64,000 nucleotides of DNA from Tessaracoccus flavescens. Lineage in GTDB: Bacteria > Actinomycetota > Actinomycetes > Propionibacteriales > Propionibacteriaceae. This document shows positions 48,161 to 57,411 of the stretch, piece after piece (the stretch's first letter is position 1; every line of letters starts with the position of its first letter). The stretch is from positions 2,666,001-2,730,000 of the forward strand of contig NZ_CP019607.1 of NCBI RefSeq assembly GCF_001998865.1, read 5' to 3'. The translations under genes and the position numbers were made by a program. Below the pieces are notes generated by a model. It was given only the letters and a program-made list of their open reading frames with translations. It did not search any database and had not been told where the DNA came from.

Positions 48161-49000
48161 ATGCCGCAGCTCGTAGTGACCCTCGACTGCCCCGACCGAC
48201 CGGGGATCGTCCACGCCATCACCGGGGCGATCGTCGCCGTCGGCGGCAACATCACCGAACTGCAGCAGTTCTCCTCTCCCGATTCGGGCAGGTTCTTCAC
48301 GCGCATCGCCGTCGAGGGCGCAGAGGCCGAGGGTCTTGAACGTGCCGTGCGCGAGGCGACAGACGGCTTCGGGGCGCGGCTGAGGGTCGATGACGCCGAG
48401 CGTCCCGTGCGGACGCTGCTGCTCGCCTCCAAGGCGGGCCACGCCCTCAACGACCTGCTGTTCCGCTGGCAGGGAGGCGAACTCCCGATCGACGTGGCCA
48501 GGATCATGGCCAACCACGACGTCCTCTCGCCGATGGCCGCGTTCTACGGGGTGCCGTTCGAGAGCCACGCCGTCACCCCGGAGACGAAGGCCGACTTCGA
48601 GGCGCAGGTGCGTCGCGTCGTCGAGGAGGAGGGCATCGAACTGGTCGTGCTCGCGCGTTACATGCAGATCCTCAGCCCCGGGCTGTGCGAGTTCCTCGCC
48701 TGGCGGGCGATCAACATCCACCACTCGTTCCTGCCGGGCTTCAAGGGCGCCAACCCCTACCGCCAGGCCCACACCCGCGGCGTGAAGCTGATCGGCGCAA
48801 CGGCCCACTTCGTCACGAGCGACCTTGACGAGGGCCCGATCATCGAGCAGAACGTGGTCCGCGTCGACCACACGATGAGCGTTTCGAAGCTCATGCGCAA
48901 GGGCCAGGCCCAGGAGTCGCAGACCCTCGCCGAGGCCGTGCGCCTGTTCGCCGAACACCGGGTGCTTGCCGACGACGACCGCACCGTCATCTTCCGGTAA
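48161..49000 (+). CDS. purU: Formyltetrahydrofolate deformylase
   Basis: A 279-residue enzyme hydrolysing 10-formyl-THF to THF and formate, balancing the one-carbon pool. The N-terminal ACT domain is at about 3-80 (LDCPDRPGIVHAITGAI), and the C-terminal formyltransferase-like domain has the catalytic triad context INIHHSFLPGFKGANPYRQA near 185-205 and a terminal Asp in TSDLDEGPI. ATG 48161 was chosen over an upstream in-frame start at 48128 because the ACT domain begins here and the -10 box is 7 nt upstream. Confidence 0.94.
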   Translation: MPQLVVTLDCPDRPGIVHAITGAIVAVGGNITELQQFSSPDSGRFFTRIAVEGAEAEGLERAVREATDGFGARLRVDDAERPVRTLLLASKAGHALNDLLFRWQGGELPIDVARIMANHDVLSPMAAFYGVPFESHAVTPETKADFEAQVRRVVEEEGIELVVLARYMQILSPGLCEFLAWRAINIHHSFLPGFKGANPYRQAHTRGVKLIGATAHFVTSDLDEGPIIEQNVVRVDHTMSVSKLMRKGQAQESQTLAEAVRLFAEHRVLADDDRTVIFR

Positions 49001-49015
49001 GGGGCACTGACACCC

Positions 49016-50335
49016 GTGTGGGGCGACATAGCTCTCATCTTCGTCTTCATCCTGATCGGCGGCACCTTCGCCGCCGCGGAGATGGCGATGGTGACGCTGC
49101 GCGAGAGCCAGGTCAAGCAGCTCGCAACCAAGGGCAAGCGCGGACGGGCCATCGAGCGGCTGACCAGCAACCCGAACCTCTTCCTGTCAGCCGTGCAGAT
49201 CGGCGTGACCGTCTCTGGCATGCTCTCCGCTGCATTCGGCGGTGCCACGATCGCGGAGGCCATCGCGCCGGTGCTCATCGGGTGGGGAGTGCCGGAGTCC
49301 GTGGCAGCGCCCGGCGCCCTCGTGCTGGTCACGGTGATCATCTCCTACTTCTCGATCGTCATCGGTGAGCTGACCGCGAAGCGGCTCGCCATGCAGCGTG
49401 CTGAGGCCTTCGCGCTCGGACTCGCCCCGCTCGTCTCCGGCATCGCCACCCTCGCCCGGCCGCTGATCTGGTTCCTCGACATCTCGACCAACTTCCTCGT
49501 CCGGCTCCTCGGCGGCGACCCGTCGCAGGCTAAGGACCAGGTCAGCGACGAGGAGCTGCGTGCCATGGTCTCGAGCTCCTCAACGCTTGGCCTCGAGGAA
49601 CGCTCGATCGTGGATGAGGTCTTCGACGCGGGGGAGCGGTCGCTGCGCGAGGTGATGGTCCCCCGCACCGAGGTGGACTTCCTGCCCGCCGACATGCCGA
49701 TCGGCACGGCCTACCGCGAGGTACGAGGTGCCCCGCACTCGCGTTACCCGGTGACCGACGGGTCGAACGACCGGATCCTCGGTTTCATCCACGTGCGCGA
49801 CCTGATGGACGTCGAGGGCGCTGCCCGCGACGGGGACGTGCGCTCGCTCGTGCGCGAGGTGCTCTTCCTCCCGGAGACGGTCAAGATTCTGCGTGCCCTC
49901 TCCTCGATGCGCAGCGCCCGTGCCCACATGGCGATCGTGCGCGACGAGTACGGCGGCACGGCGGGCATCGTCACCATCGAGGACCTCGTCGAGGAGCTCG
50001 TCGGCGACATCACAGATGAGTACGACAAGGACGACGACGCCGCCCGTCGTGAGGTCGACGAGGTCGACGGGCTGACCACCATCGAGGAGTTCGCCGAACT
50101 CACGGGCTACGTCATGCCCGAGGGACCCTACGACACGGTCGCCGGCTTCTTCATGGCCGAGTCCGGTCAGGTGCCTGCCCTCGGCTCGACGACGACCTTC
50201 AGCCTCCAGCCCGAGGAGAACCCCGAGGGGCCGCACGCGCGCTTCACCCTCGAGGTCAGCGCGGTCGACGGGCGCCGGGCCTCCTGGTTCGCGCTGCGCC
50301 GCGAGCCGATCCTGGAAGGCGAGGACGATGCCTGA
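49016..50335 (+). CDS. CNNM/CorC-HlyC family membrane protein
   Basis: A 439-residue protein. The DUF21/CNNM transmembrane domain is at about 1-180, a CBS pair at about 200-320 (MVPRTEVDFLP, VRDEYGGTAGIVTIEDLVEELVGDI) and a CorC/HlyC C-terminal domain at about 345-430. These proteins export or sense Mg2+ or Co2+; the older label 'haemolysin' is misleading. GTG 49016 is weakly supported, with GTG 49018 in another frame excluded. It overlaps the APH-like gene by 8 nt. Confidence 0.88.
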   Translation: MWGDIALIFVFILIGGTFAAAEMAMVTLRESQVKQLATKGKRGRAIERLTSNPNLFLSAVQIGVTVSGMLSAAFGGATIAEAIAPVLIGWGVPESVAAPGALVLVTVIISYFSIVIGELTAKRLAMQRAEAFALGLAPLVSGIATLARPLIWFLDISTNFLVRLLGGDPSQAKDQVSDEELRAMVSSSSTLGLEERSIVDEVFDAGERSLREVMVPRTEVDFLPADMPIGTAYREVRGAPHSRYPVTDGSNDRILGFIHVRDLMDVEGAARDGDVRSLVREVLFLPETVKILRALSSMRSARAHMAIVRDEYGGTAGIVTIEDLVEELVGDITDEYDKDDDAARREVDEVDGLTTIEEFAELTGYVMPEGPYDTVAGFFMAESGQVPALGSTTTFSLQPEENPEGPHARFTLEVSAVDGRRASWFALRREPILEGEDDA

Positions 50336-51539
50336 CGACGGCGCCCGGCTCCTGACCGGGCCGCGGGTCGAGCCGCTGCTGCGCGCCGCTGTCGACCACC
50401 AGGGCGGTCAGCTGCTCAGCTGGTCGCTCGACCACGTCGACGCCGCCCCCGAGCAGTCGACGACCGCCACCTATGTGGCGCAGATCCTGTGGCCGCACGG
50501 CGAGCGTACCGAACTGCTCGGGGTCAGCGCCCGGATCGGCGAGCTCGTGCCGAGCGATGAGCGGGCGGAGATCTTCGAGGACGGCCACCGCCGCGTCGCC
50601 GTGTGGCTGTACCCGAACGACCCCGACCTGCTCGGACTGCCCCGTGCCGCCTTCCCGGACCGGATGGCCGAGACGCTGAACGCCGGCTCGGTGCTGGCGC
50701 GCCCGGTCACCGCGGAGCAGCTCTCGCTGTCGATGATCGCGTATCGTCCCCGCCGCCGCGCGGTCGTCAAGGTGGTGGTCAACGACCCTCACGAGGTGTT
50801 CTACGTCAAGGTGCTGCGCGAGCGGCTGTTCGAGGACGTCCTGAACAAGCACACGCTGCTGCGCGACGCCGGGCTGCCCGCCCCGGAGGTCGCGCTGACC
50901 ACCCCGGACCACCTGATGGTCACCCGTGAACTGCCGGGCATGGCGATGGCGCGCGCGCTCTTCGAGCCGGGCGACCCGTGCCGCCCGGAGGACCTGATCT
51001 CCCTGCTCGACGCCATGCCGCCCGCGGTGGCAGGCCTCGAGCGCCGACCGCCCTGGTCGGACGCGGTGGGCCACTACGCCCGGATGGTCTCGGCGACGCT
51101 GCCTGAGCTGGCGGATGAGCTCAACTGGCTCACCAACCAGATCACCAGCGGCCTGGCCCAGTATCCGCTGGGCAACGAGCCGACCCACGGGGACTTCCAT
51201 GAGGGCCAGCTGCGCGTGGCGGGTGGGCGTGTCGTGGGCATGCTCGACGTCGACACCATCGGCCCCGGGCGCAGGGCCGACGACCTCGCCTGCCTGATCG
51301 GTCACCTGTCCACCATCCAGCGGATGAACCGGGAGCAGGAGACCAAGGTGCGCGACATCCTCGCCCGCTGGGTGCCCGTCTTCGACCAACGCGTGGACCC
51401 GGTCGAGCTGCGGCTGCGTGCGGCGGCCGTGGTGATCTCGCTCGCGACCGGGCCCTACCGGGGCCAGGAGATCGACTGGCGACAGCAGACGATGGGGATG
51501 ATCCGCTCGGCGGGAGCCCTCGTGCGTCAGGTTGTCTGA
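50328..51539 (+). CDS. APH-fold phosphotransferase family protein
   Basis: A 403-residue protein of the aminoglycoside-phosphotransferase/choline-kinase fold. The first about 130 residues are variable. The ATP lysine is probably in VFYVKVL near 161-167, the catalytic loop HGDFHEGQL is near 286-294 and the metal motif is DVDTIGPG. The physiological substrate is unknown; nothing suggests drug resistance. It overlaps the CNNM gene and is likely co-transcribed with it. Confidence 0.8.
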   Translation: MPDDGARLLTGPRVEPLLRAAVDHQGGQLLSWSLDHVDAAPEQSTTATYVAQILWPHGERTELLGVSARIGELVPSDERAEIFEDGHRRVAVWLYPNDPDLLGLPRAAFPDRMAETLNAGSVLARPVTAEQLSLSMIAYRPRRRAVVKVVVNDPHEVFYVKVLRERLFEDVLNKHTLLRDAGLPAPEVALTTPDHLMVTRELPGMAMARALFEPGDPCRPEDLISLLDAMPPAVAGLERRPPWSDAVGHYARMVSATLPELADELNWLTNQITSGLAQYPLGNEPTHGDFHEGQLRVAGGRVVGMLDVDTIGPGRRADDLACLIGHLSTIQRMNREQETKVRDILARWVPVFDQRVDPVELRLRAAAVVISLATGPYRGQEIDWRQQTMGMIRSAGALVRQVV

Positions 51540-51639
51540 GAAGGCCCTTCGCGGGTCGGAGGCTGCCGCCTCGGGGAGCGCATTGTTGCGGATCTGTAAC
51601 GATCAAGGGGCCGAGTCCACGTTCCGGACAACTGGGCGG

Positions 51640-51645
51640 TATGGT
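51640..51645 (+). promoter_or_regulatory. Possible -10 box of the nucleoside-uptake operon
   Basis: TATGGT lies 38 nt before the BMP-lipoprotein GTG, in the 143-bp gap 51540-51682. There is no clear -35. No riboswitch was recognised in the gap. Confidence 0.35.
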
Positions 51646-51682
51646 CATCGTTGCCCAAAGCCATTTCCAAGGAGGATCCTTC

Positions 51683-52834
51683 GTGAAGAAGTCCCTGCTG
51701 AGCATGCTGGCGCTGACCAGCGCCTCTGCCCTCGCGCTGGCCGGCTGTGCCGAGCCGCCGAGCACCACCACCACGTCGCCCGACGCGACGGCCGAAACCT
51801 CGGCGGCGACCGATCCGTCTGCCGCTGCCAGCGAGACCGCGGGAACCGGCGGCGAAGCTTCCGACTTCCTCGCCTGCATGGTCTCCGACTTCGGCGGCTT
51901 CGACGACAACTCGTTCAACGAGACGGCCCACGCCGGCATGATCAAGGCCCAGGACGAGCTCGGTATCCAGACCAAGCAGATCGAGTCCAACGCCGAGGCC
52001 GAGTACGCCCAGAACGTCCGGTCGATGGTCGACGCCAAGTGCAACGCCATCATCACCGTCGGATTCGCCCTCGCGAGCGCCACCGAAGCCGCCGCGAAGC
52101 AGAACCCCGACGTCGACTTCATCATCGTCGACCACGACTCCTTCGAGGGCGTCGACAACGCGAAGGGCCTCATCTTCAACACCGCCCAGCCCGCCTTCAT
52201 GGCCGGTTACGCGGCCGCGGCGATGAGCACCAGCGGCACCGTCGGAACCTTCGGTGGCGCCAAGTACCCCACAGTGACCATCTTCATGGACGGTTTCGCT
52301 GAGGGCGTGGCCTACTACAACGAGGCCAAGGGCAAGGACGTCAAGGTCATCGGTTGGGACACCGCAGCGCAGGACGGCCAGTTCGTCGGCGGCAACAACC
52401 CCTTCGGCGACATCCCCGGCGGCAAGAACACCGCCTCGACGCTGATCGCCCAGGGCGCCGACATCATCATGCCCGTCGCCGGCCCCGCCGGTGAGGGCGC
52501 GCTGCAGGCCGCCAAGGAGTCCGGTGGCAAGGTCAACGCCATCTGGGTCGACACCGACGGCTACGTCTCCCTCCCGCAGTACGGCCCGCAGATCGTCACC
52601 TCGGTCGTGAAGGCCATGGACGTCGCGGTGTTCGAGGCCATCAAGGCCGCCATGGACGGCGAGTTCAGCTCCGATCCCTACGTCGGCACGCTGGAGAACG
52701 GTGGAGCGCGGCTCGCCCCGTTCCACGACTTCGAGTCGAAGATGCCGGAGGGCCTCCAGGCCGAACTCGATCAGATCAAGGCCGACATCATCAGCGGCAA
52801 GATCACGATCAAGTCGCCGGCACAGCCCGCCTGA
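51683..52834 (+). CDS. BMP-family nucleoside-binding lipoprotein
   Basis: A 383-residue solute-binding lipoprotein of the Bmp/Med/PnrA family. The signal peptide ends in lipobox LAGC (Cys at about 22), then comes an Ala/Ser/Thr-rich spacer (about 25-60) and the PnrA fold, with DFGGFDDNSFNE near 70-81 and GFALASATEAAA. AAGGAGGATCC precedes GTG 51683. It delivers purine and/or pyrimidine nucleosides to the ABC permeases encoded downstream; a terminator-like hairpin separates it from the ATPase gene, so it may be expressed in excess. Confidence 0.92.
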   Translation: MKKSLLSMLALTSASALALAGCAEPPSTTTTSPDATAETSAATDPSAAASETAGTGGEASDFLACMVSDFGGFDDNSFNETAHAGMIKAQDELGIQTKQIESNAEAEYAQNVRSMVDAKCNAIITVGFALASATEAAAKQNPDVDFIIVDHDSFEGVDNAKGLIFNTAQPAFMAGYAAAAMSTSGTVGTFGGAKYPTVTIFMDGFAEGVAYYNEAKGKDVKVIGWDTAAQDGQFVGGNNPFGDIPGGKNTASTLIAQGADIIMPVAGPAGEGALQAAKESGGKVNAIWVDTDGYVSLPQYGPQIVTSVVKAMDVAVFEAIKAAMDGEFSSDPYVGTLENGGARLAPFHDFESKMPEGLQAELDQIKADIISGKITIKSPAQPA

Positions 52835-52852
52835 TAACCGGTAACACCGAGC

Positions 52853-52886
52853 GGAGGAGGGGCGCTGAAATCAGCGCCCCTCCTCC
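52853..52886 (+). terminator. Strong hairpin after the BMP-lipoprotein gene
   Basis: A 16-bp perfect stem (52853-52868 with 52871-52886) and a 2-nt loop, inside the nucleoside operon. It may attenuate or stabilise the upstream message. Confidence 0.75.
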
Positions 52887-52958
52887 CATCTATCTGCCCG
52901 GCGCGGGCCGTGCGAAACCGCTACGCTGACCCCACGCCGCCGAAGGAGGGCATTCCCT

Positions 52959-54530
52959 GTGACCACCACCACAGAACCTGAGGTGAAAACTGGCTCAGAG
53001 GTGCTGTCGCTCAACGGCATCACCAAGCGATTCGGCTCGCTCACCGCGAACGACTCCATCTCCCTCGACATCGTGCCGGGCCGCATCCACTGCCTCCTCG
53101 GCGAGAACGGGGCGGGCAAGTCGACCCTGATGAACATCCTGTTCGGACTGCTCGAGCCCGACGAGGGCGAGATCAAGTTGGGCGATCGCACGCTCACCCT
53201 GACCAACCCGAAGCAGGCCATGGCGGCGGGCATCGGCATGGTCCACCAGCACTTCATGCTGATCCCCGTGTTCACCGTCTTCGAGAACATGGTGCTCGGC
53301 CACGAGCCGAGCAGGGCAGGCGTGCTCGACCTCAATAGCGCACGAAGGAAGGTCCGCGAGCTGAGCGAACGCTACAAGCTCGACGTCGACCCCGACGCCC
53401 TCGTGGAGGACCTCCCCGTCGGCATCCAGCAGCGCGTCGAGATCCTCAAGGCCCTCGCCAACGACGCCACCTACCTGATCTTCGACGAGCCCACCGCAGT
53501 GCTCACCCCGCAGGAGATCGACGAGCTGATGCTCGTCATGAAGTCCCTGCGCGATGAGGGAAGGGCAATCGTCTTCATCACCCACAAGCTCCGCGAGGTC
53601 CGCGAGGTCGCAGACGACATCACGGTCATCCGCCGCGGAAAGGTCGTCGGTGAGGCCGAGCCCGGCACCTCGGAGGGCGAGCTCGCCGCCATGATGGTCG
53701 GCCGTTCGGTCTTACTCCAGGTGGACAAGGAGGAGGCGAAACCCGGGGCGGAGCGCCTCGTGATCGACGGGCTGACCGTCGCCAACGCGTCCGGCGCCGT
53801 CGCCGTCGACGACCTCAGCCTCACCGTGCGCGGCGGCGAGATCGTCTGCATCGCCGGCGTCCAGGGAAACGGCCAGACCGAGCTGTCCGAGGCCATCCTC
53901 GGCACGACGATGCCGGTCTCGGGCACGGTCACCCTCGACGGGGTCGACATCACGACGGCAAAGCCTGCGCGCACCATCAAGGCCGGTCTCGGCTACGTTC
54001 CCGAGGACCGTCACCGCGACGGGTTCGTTGGCGAGTTCTCGATCGCCGAGAACCTCGTGCTCGACAACCTCGACGCCTACTCCCGTTTCGGCTCGCTCGA
54101 CCTCCGCGCGATTGCGGAGAACGCAAAGGCCAGGATCGAGGAGTTCGACATCCGTTCCAGCTCCTACACCCAGCCGGTGAAGTCACTGTCGGGCGGCAAC
54201 CAGCAGAAGGTCGTCCTTGCGCGTGAGCTCTCCCGCCCCCTGACGCTGCTGCTGGCCTCCCAGCCGACCCGTGGCGTCGACGTCGGGGCGATCGAGTTCC
54301 TGCACAAGCGCATCGTCGCCGAGCGCGACCGGGGCACCGCCGTGCTGATCGTCTCGACCGAGCTCGAGGAGGTCGAGTCGTTGGCTGACCGGATCGCCGT
54401 GATGTACCGCGGCCGGATCGTCGGGATCGTCGACCCGGACACACCCCGCGACGTGCTCGGCCTCATGATGGCGGGCGTCAGCTACGACGACGCCGTCGCA
54501 ACCGTCCAGGAAGGCAGCACCAATGAGTGA
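52959..54530 (+). CDS. Nucleoside ABC importer ATPase (two ABC domains)
   Basis: A 523-residue CUT2/RbsA-like ATPase. The first domain has Walker A GENGAGKST near 48-56 and Walker B YLIFDEPTAVL. The second has the degenerate first loop GVQGNGQTEL near 300-309, signature LSGGNQQK near 409-416 and LLLASQPTRG, where the Asp-Glu pair of Walker B is Ser-Gln. Such asymmetry is known in this family. AAGGAGGG precedes GTG 52959, and it overlaps the permease by 8 nt. Confidence 0.94.
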   Translation: MTTTTEPEVKTGSEVLSLNGITKRFGSLTANDSISLDIVPGRIHCLLGENGAGKSTLMNILFGLLEPDEGEIKLGDRTLTLTNPKQAMAAGIGMVHQHFMLIPVFTVFENMVLGHEPSRAGVLDLNSARRKVRELSERYKLDVDPDALVEDLPVGIQQRVEILKALANDATYLIFDEPTAVLTPQEIDELMLVMKSLRDEGRAIVFITHKLREVREVADDITVIRRGKVVGEAEPGTSEGELAAMMVGRSVLLQVDKEEAKPGAERLVIDGLTVANASGAVAVDDLSLTVRGGEIVCIAGVQGNGQTELSEAILGTTMPVSGTVTLDGVDITTAKPARTIKAGLGYVPEDRHRDGFVGEFSIAENLVLDNLDAYSRFGSLDLRAIAENAKARIEEFDIRSSSYTQPVKSLSGGNQQKVVLARELSRPLTLLLASQPTRGVDVGAIEFLHKRIVAERDRGTAVLIVSTELEEVESLADRIAVMYRGRIVGIVDPDTPRDVLGLMMAGVSYDDAVATVQEGSTNE

Positions 54531-55707
54531 CAAGCGCATCCAGCCGCGTCCGGCATGGGTGACCTCGACCATCATCACCATCGCCTCCCTGCTTCTGGCC
54601 TTCGTCGTCAGCGCGGTGATCATGGTGATCGCCGACGCCGAGGTGTCATCCAAGTGGGCCTACTTCTTCTCGCGCCCGGGCGATGCGCTCGCCGCGTCCT
54701 GGGACAAGATCGCGCGCACCTTCCACGCGATGTGGGTCGGGTCGGTGGGCTCGGTCTCCGCCATCACCAACACCACCCGTGAGGCCGCACCCCTGATCTG
54801 CGCCGGCCTCGCGGTTGCGGTCGCCTTCCGCGCCGGGCTGTTCAACATCGGTGCCCAGGGCCAGGCGATGATGGGCGCGCTCTGCGCAGCCTACGTCGGC
54901 TTCACGGTCAAGGGGCTTCCGCTGTTCCTGCACCTGCCGCTCGTGATCATCGTCGGCATGCTCGCGGGCGCCGTCTGGGGCGGCATCGTCGGCATCCTCA
55001 AGGCCCGCTCCGGTGCCCACGAGGTGATCCTGACCATCATGATGAACTACGTGGCGACCAGCCTGCTCGCCTACGCCATGCTGCAGCCGGCCTTCCAGGC
55101 TTCGGGCCGCAACGACCCGATCTCGCCCGTGCTCGAGTGGAGCGCCACCATGCCGCGGGTCGCCGGGACGAGCCTGCACCTCGGCTTCCTGATCTCGATC
55201 ATCGCGGCCGCCGTCGTCTGGTGGATCCTCGAGCGCACCAAGTTCGGCATCAACCTCCAGGCCATCGGCCTCAACCCCAACGCGGCCGCGGTCGCCGGTG
55301 CGAGCGTGCCCAACATCACCGTGATCACGATGGCGATGGCAGGCTCCTTCGCCGGACTCGGCGGCGTCATGATGGTGACCGCGCCCGACGTGCTGACCGG
55401 TAGCCCGCCGCAGATGACGGGCGCGATCATCGGAACCCTCGGCTTCGACGCGATCACCGTCGCGCTGCTCGGCCGCTCGCACCCCGTCGGCGTGATCCTC
55501 GCCGGACTCCTGTTCGGCGCCCTCAAGGCCTCCCGCCGCACCATGGTGACGATGGCTGAGACGCCCGACAAACTCACCGACCTCATCCAGGCGCTCGTGG
55601 TGCTCTTCGTCGCCGCGCCCGCCTTCGTGGCTTCGGTGATGCCCTTCCTGAAGGAACGCAAGGTGAAGAACCAGTCAGTCCCCGTTGCGAAGGTGGCCGA
55701 GGCATGA
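54523..55707 (+). CDS. Nucleoside ABC importer permease 1
   Basis: A 394-residue BPD_transp_2 (COG4603-type) permease with 8-10 helices and the glycine-rich segment AGLFNIGAQGQAMMGA near 102-117. Its 5' end overlaps the ATPase gene by 8 nt, and its 3' end overlaps the second permease by 4 nt. Confidence 0.93.
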   Translation: MSDKRIQPRPAWVTSTIITIASLLLAFVVSAVIMVIADAEVSSKWAYFFSRPGDALAASWDKIARTFHAMWVGSVGSVSAITNTTREAAPLICAGLAVAVAFRAGLFNIGAQGQAMMGALCAAYVGFTVKGLPLFLHLPLVIIVGMLAGAVWGGIVGILKARSGAHEVILTIMMNYVATSLLAYAMLQPAFQASGRNDPISPVLEWSATMPRVAGTSLHLGFLISIIAAAVVWWILERTKFGINLQAIGLNPNAAAVAGASVPNITVITMAMAGSFAGLGGVMMVTAPDVLTGSPPQMTGAIIGTLGFDAITVALLGRSHPVGVILAGLLFGALKASRRTMVTMAETPDKLTDLIQALVVLFVAAPAFVASVMPFLKERKVKNQSVPVAKVAEA

Positions 55708-57005
55708 GCAGCGAAACCGTCCTGATCACCCCCGAGATCGCGGCCCCCGAGGTCGTCGAGTCTCCCCAGGCCCGCTCGCAGCGCATCGCGACCGGCAGCC
55801 TCGTCACCATCGTCGGCCTCGTGCTGTTCTGGATGGCGTTCACGGTGCACAAGGAGGGCGTGATCGCCCTGTCCGACGCGTTCGCCGAGGTCAAGCTGCC
55901 CGAGATCCATCTCCCAGGCACCGCGACGGTGCTGGTGTGCGCGATCCTGGTCATCGCCTCCGGGGTCGCGATCCTCTCCGGCAAGCTGCCGAAGTGGGCC
56001 CGCACCCTCGCCGGTCTCGTGGCGGGCGTCGCCCTTCTCGTCGGCTTCCTCGCCTGGGTAGCGGCAAGCTCCGAGCTTCCGTTCACCCTGACCAGCCAGC
56101 TGAACCTCACCCTCGAGTACGCCACGCCGCTGTTCTTCGGCGTGCTCGGCGGCGTGCTCGCTGAGCGCGCGGGCGTGGTCAACATCGCGATCGAGGGCAT
56201 GTTCCTCACGGCGGCCTTCGCCGCCTCGCTGACCTTCTCGATGACGCAGTCGTTCATCGCCGGGCTCGTGGCGGCGGCGCTCGCCGGGCTCCTGATGGCC
56301 GGTGTGCTCGCCGTGTTCACGCTTCGCTACCTCGTCGAACACGTCATCATCGGCGTGGTGATCAACGTGCTTGCGAGCGGCCTGACCGGGTTCGTCTACC
56401 AGCAGCTCGTCGCAAAGGACATGGCGGCCTACGCCAACGTCCAGCCGATGCTGCCTGTCGCGATCCCGCTGCTCGACCAGATCCCGTTCTTCGGCCCGAT
56501 CCTGTTCAACCTGCGCCCCCTGACCTACATGGCGTTCCTGTCGATCCCGCTCGTGTGGTTCCTGCTCTACAAGACCAGGTGGGGCCTGCGGGTCCGCTCG
56601 GTCGGTGAGCACCCCATCGCGGCCGACACCGTCGGCATCAACGTGATCCGGACGAAGGCCTCCGCCGTGCTGCTCGGCGGTGTGTTCGCGGGCCTCGGCG
56701 GCGCCTACTTCACCATCGGTTCGGTCGGCCCGTTCCAGGACAACAACCCGACGGCGGGCAACGGCTTCATCGCGCTCGCGGCCGTCATCATGGGTCGCTG
56801 GAACCCGATCCTCGGCGCGCTGACCGCGCTGTTCTTCGGCTTCCTGCGCGCTCTGGCCCAGACCACCAAGCCGATGCAGCTGCCCATCCCGAGCGACTTC
56901 ATCGAGATGCTTCCCTACATCGCAACCATCGTGGCCGTCGCGGGTCTCGTCGGACGCGTGCGCGCACCCGCTGCCGACGGCATGCACTTCGTGAAGACGC
57001 ACTGA
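55704..57005 (+). CDS. Nucleoside ABC importer permease 2
   Basis: A 433-residue BPD_transp_2 (COG1079-type) permease. An N-terminal extension with three extra hydrophobic segments (about 25-130) precedes the core, which has ERAGVVNIAIEGMFLTAAF near 152-170. It pairs with permease 1. Its stop overlaps the cytidine deaminase start by 1 nt. Confidence 0.93.
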   Translation: MSSETVLITPEIAAPEVVESPQARSQRIATGSLVTIVGLVLFWMAFTVHKEGVIALSDAFAEVKLPEIHLPGTATVLVCAILVIASGVAILSGKLPKWARTLAGLVAGVALLVGFLAWVAASSELPFTLTSQLNLTLEYATPLFFGVLGGVLAERAGVVNIAIEGMFLTAAFAASLTFSMTQSFIAGLVAAALAGLLMAGVLAVFTLRYLVEHVIIGVVINVLASGLTGFVYQQLVAKDMAAYANVQPMLPVAIPLLDQIPFFGPILFNLRPLTYMAFLSIPLVWFLLYKTRWGLRVRSVGEHPIAADTVGINVIRTKASAVLLGGVFAGLGGAYFTIGSVGPFQDNNPTAGNGFIALAAVIMGRWNPILGALTALFFGFLRALAQTTKPMQLPIPSDFIEMLPYIATIVAVAGLVGRVRAPAADGMHFVKTH

Positions 57006-57394
57006 TGAACATCGACTGGGACCGGCTCAAGGCGGAGGCCGACCGCGTCCAGGTGCTGGCGTACGCGCCCTACTCGGGCTACCGGGTGGGCGCGGCCGCT
57101 CTGGTCGACGACGGCCGGATCGTCACCGGCTGCAATGTGGAGAACGCCGGCTACGGCGTCACGCTGTGCGCCGAGTGCGGGCTGGTCTCCGACCTGGTCG
57201 CCACGGGCGGCGGGCGGCTCGTGGCGTTCACCTGTGTCAACGGTGACCGGGAGCTGATCACCCCGTGCGGGCGGTGCCGCCAACTGCTGTACGAGCACGG
57301 CGGCGACGAGCTCGTGGTGCAGACCCCCGAGGGTCTGCGTACGATGGCCGAGATGCTGCCGCAGGCCTTCGGCCCCTCGAACCTGAACCCCTGA
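57005..57394 (+). CDS. cdd: Cytidine deaminase
   Basis: Converts cytidine/deoxycytidine to uridine/deoxyuridine. At 129 residues it has the normal size of homotetrameric Cdd. The zinc and catalytic residues lie in CNVENAGYGVTLCAE (Cys-Ala-Glu) and PCGRCRQ. It is translationally coupled to the importer, so it acts on newly imported nucleosides. Confidence 0.96.
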   Translation: MNIDWDRLKAEADRVQVLAYAPYSGYRVGAAALVDDGRIVTGCNVENAGYGVTLCAECGLVSDLVATGGGRLVAFTCVNGDRELITPCGRCRQLLYEHGGDELVVQTPEGLRTMAEMLPQAFGPSNLNP

Positions 57395-57411
57395 CCCTGG
57401 AAGTGACCCGC

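Noticed and set aside
49016..50335. Haemolysin toxin
   Set aside because: The HlyC/CorC family name is historical; CNNM and CBS domains indicate a metal-transport-related membrane protein.
50328..51539. Aminoglycoside resistance gene
   Set aside because: The fold is APH-like, but the family is broad and there is no mobile element or resistance context; only the general family call is made.
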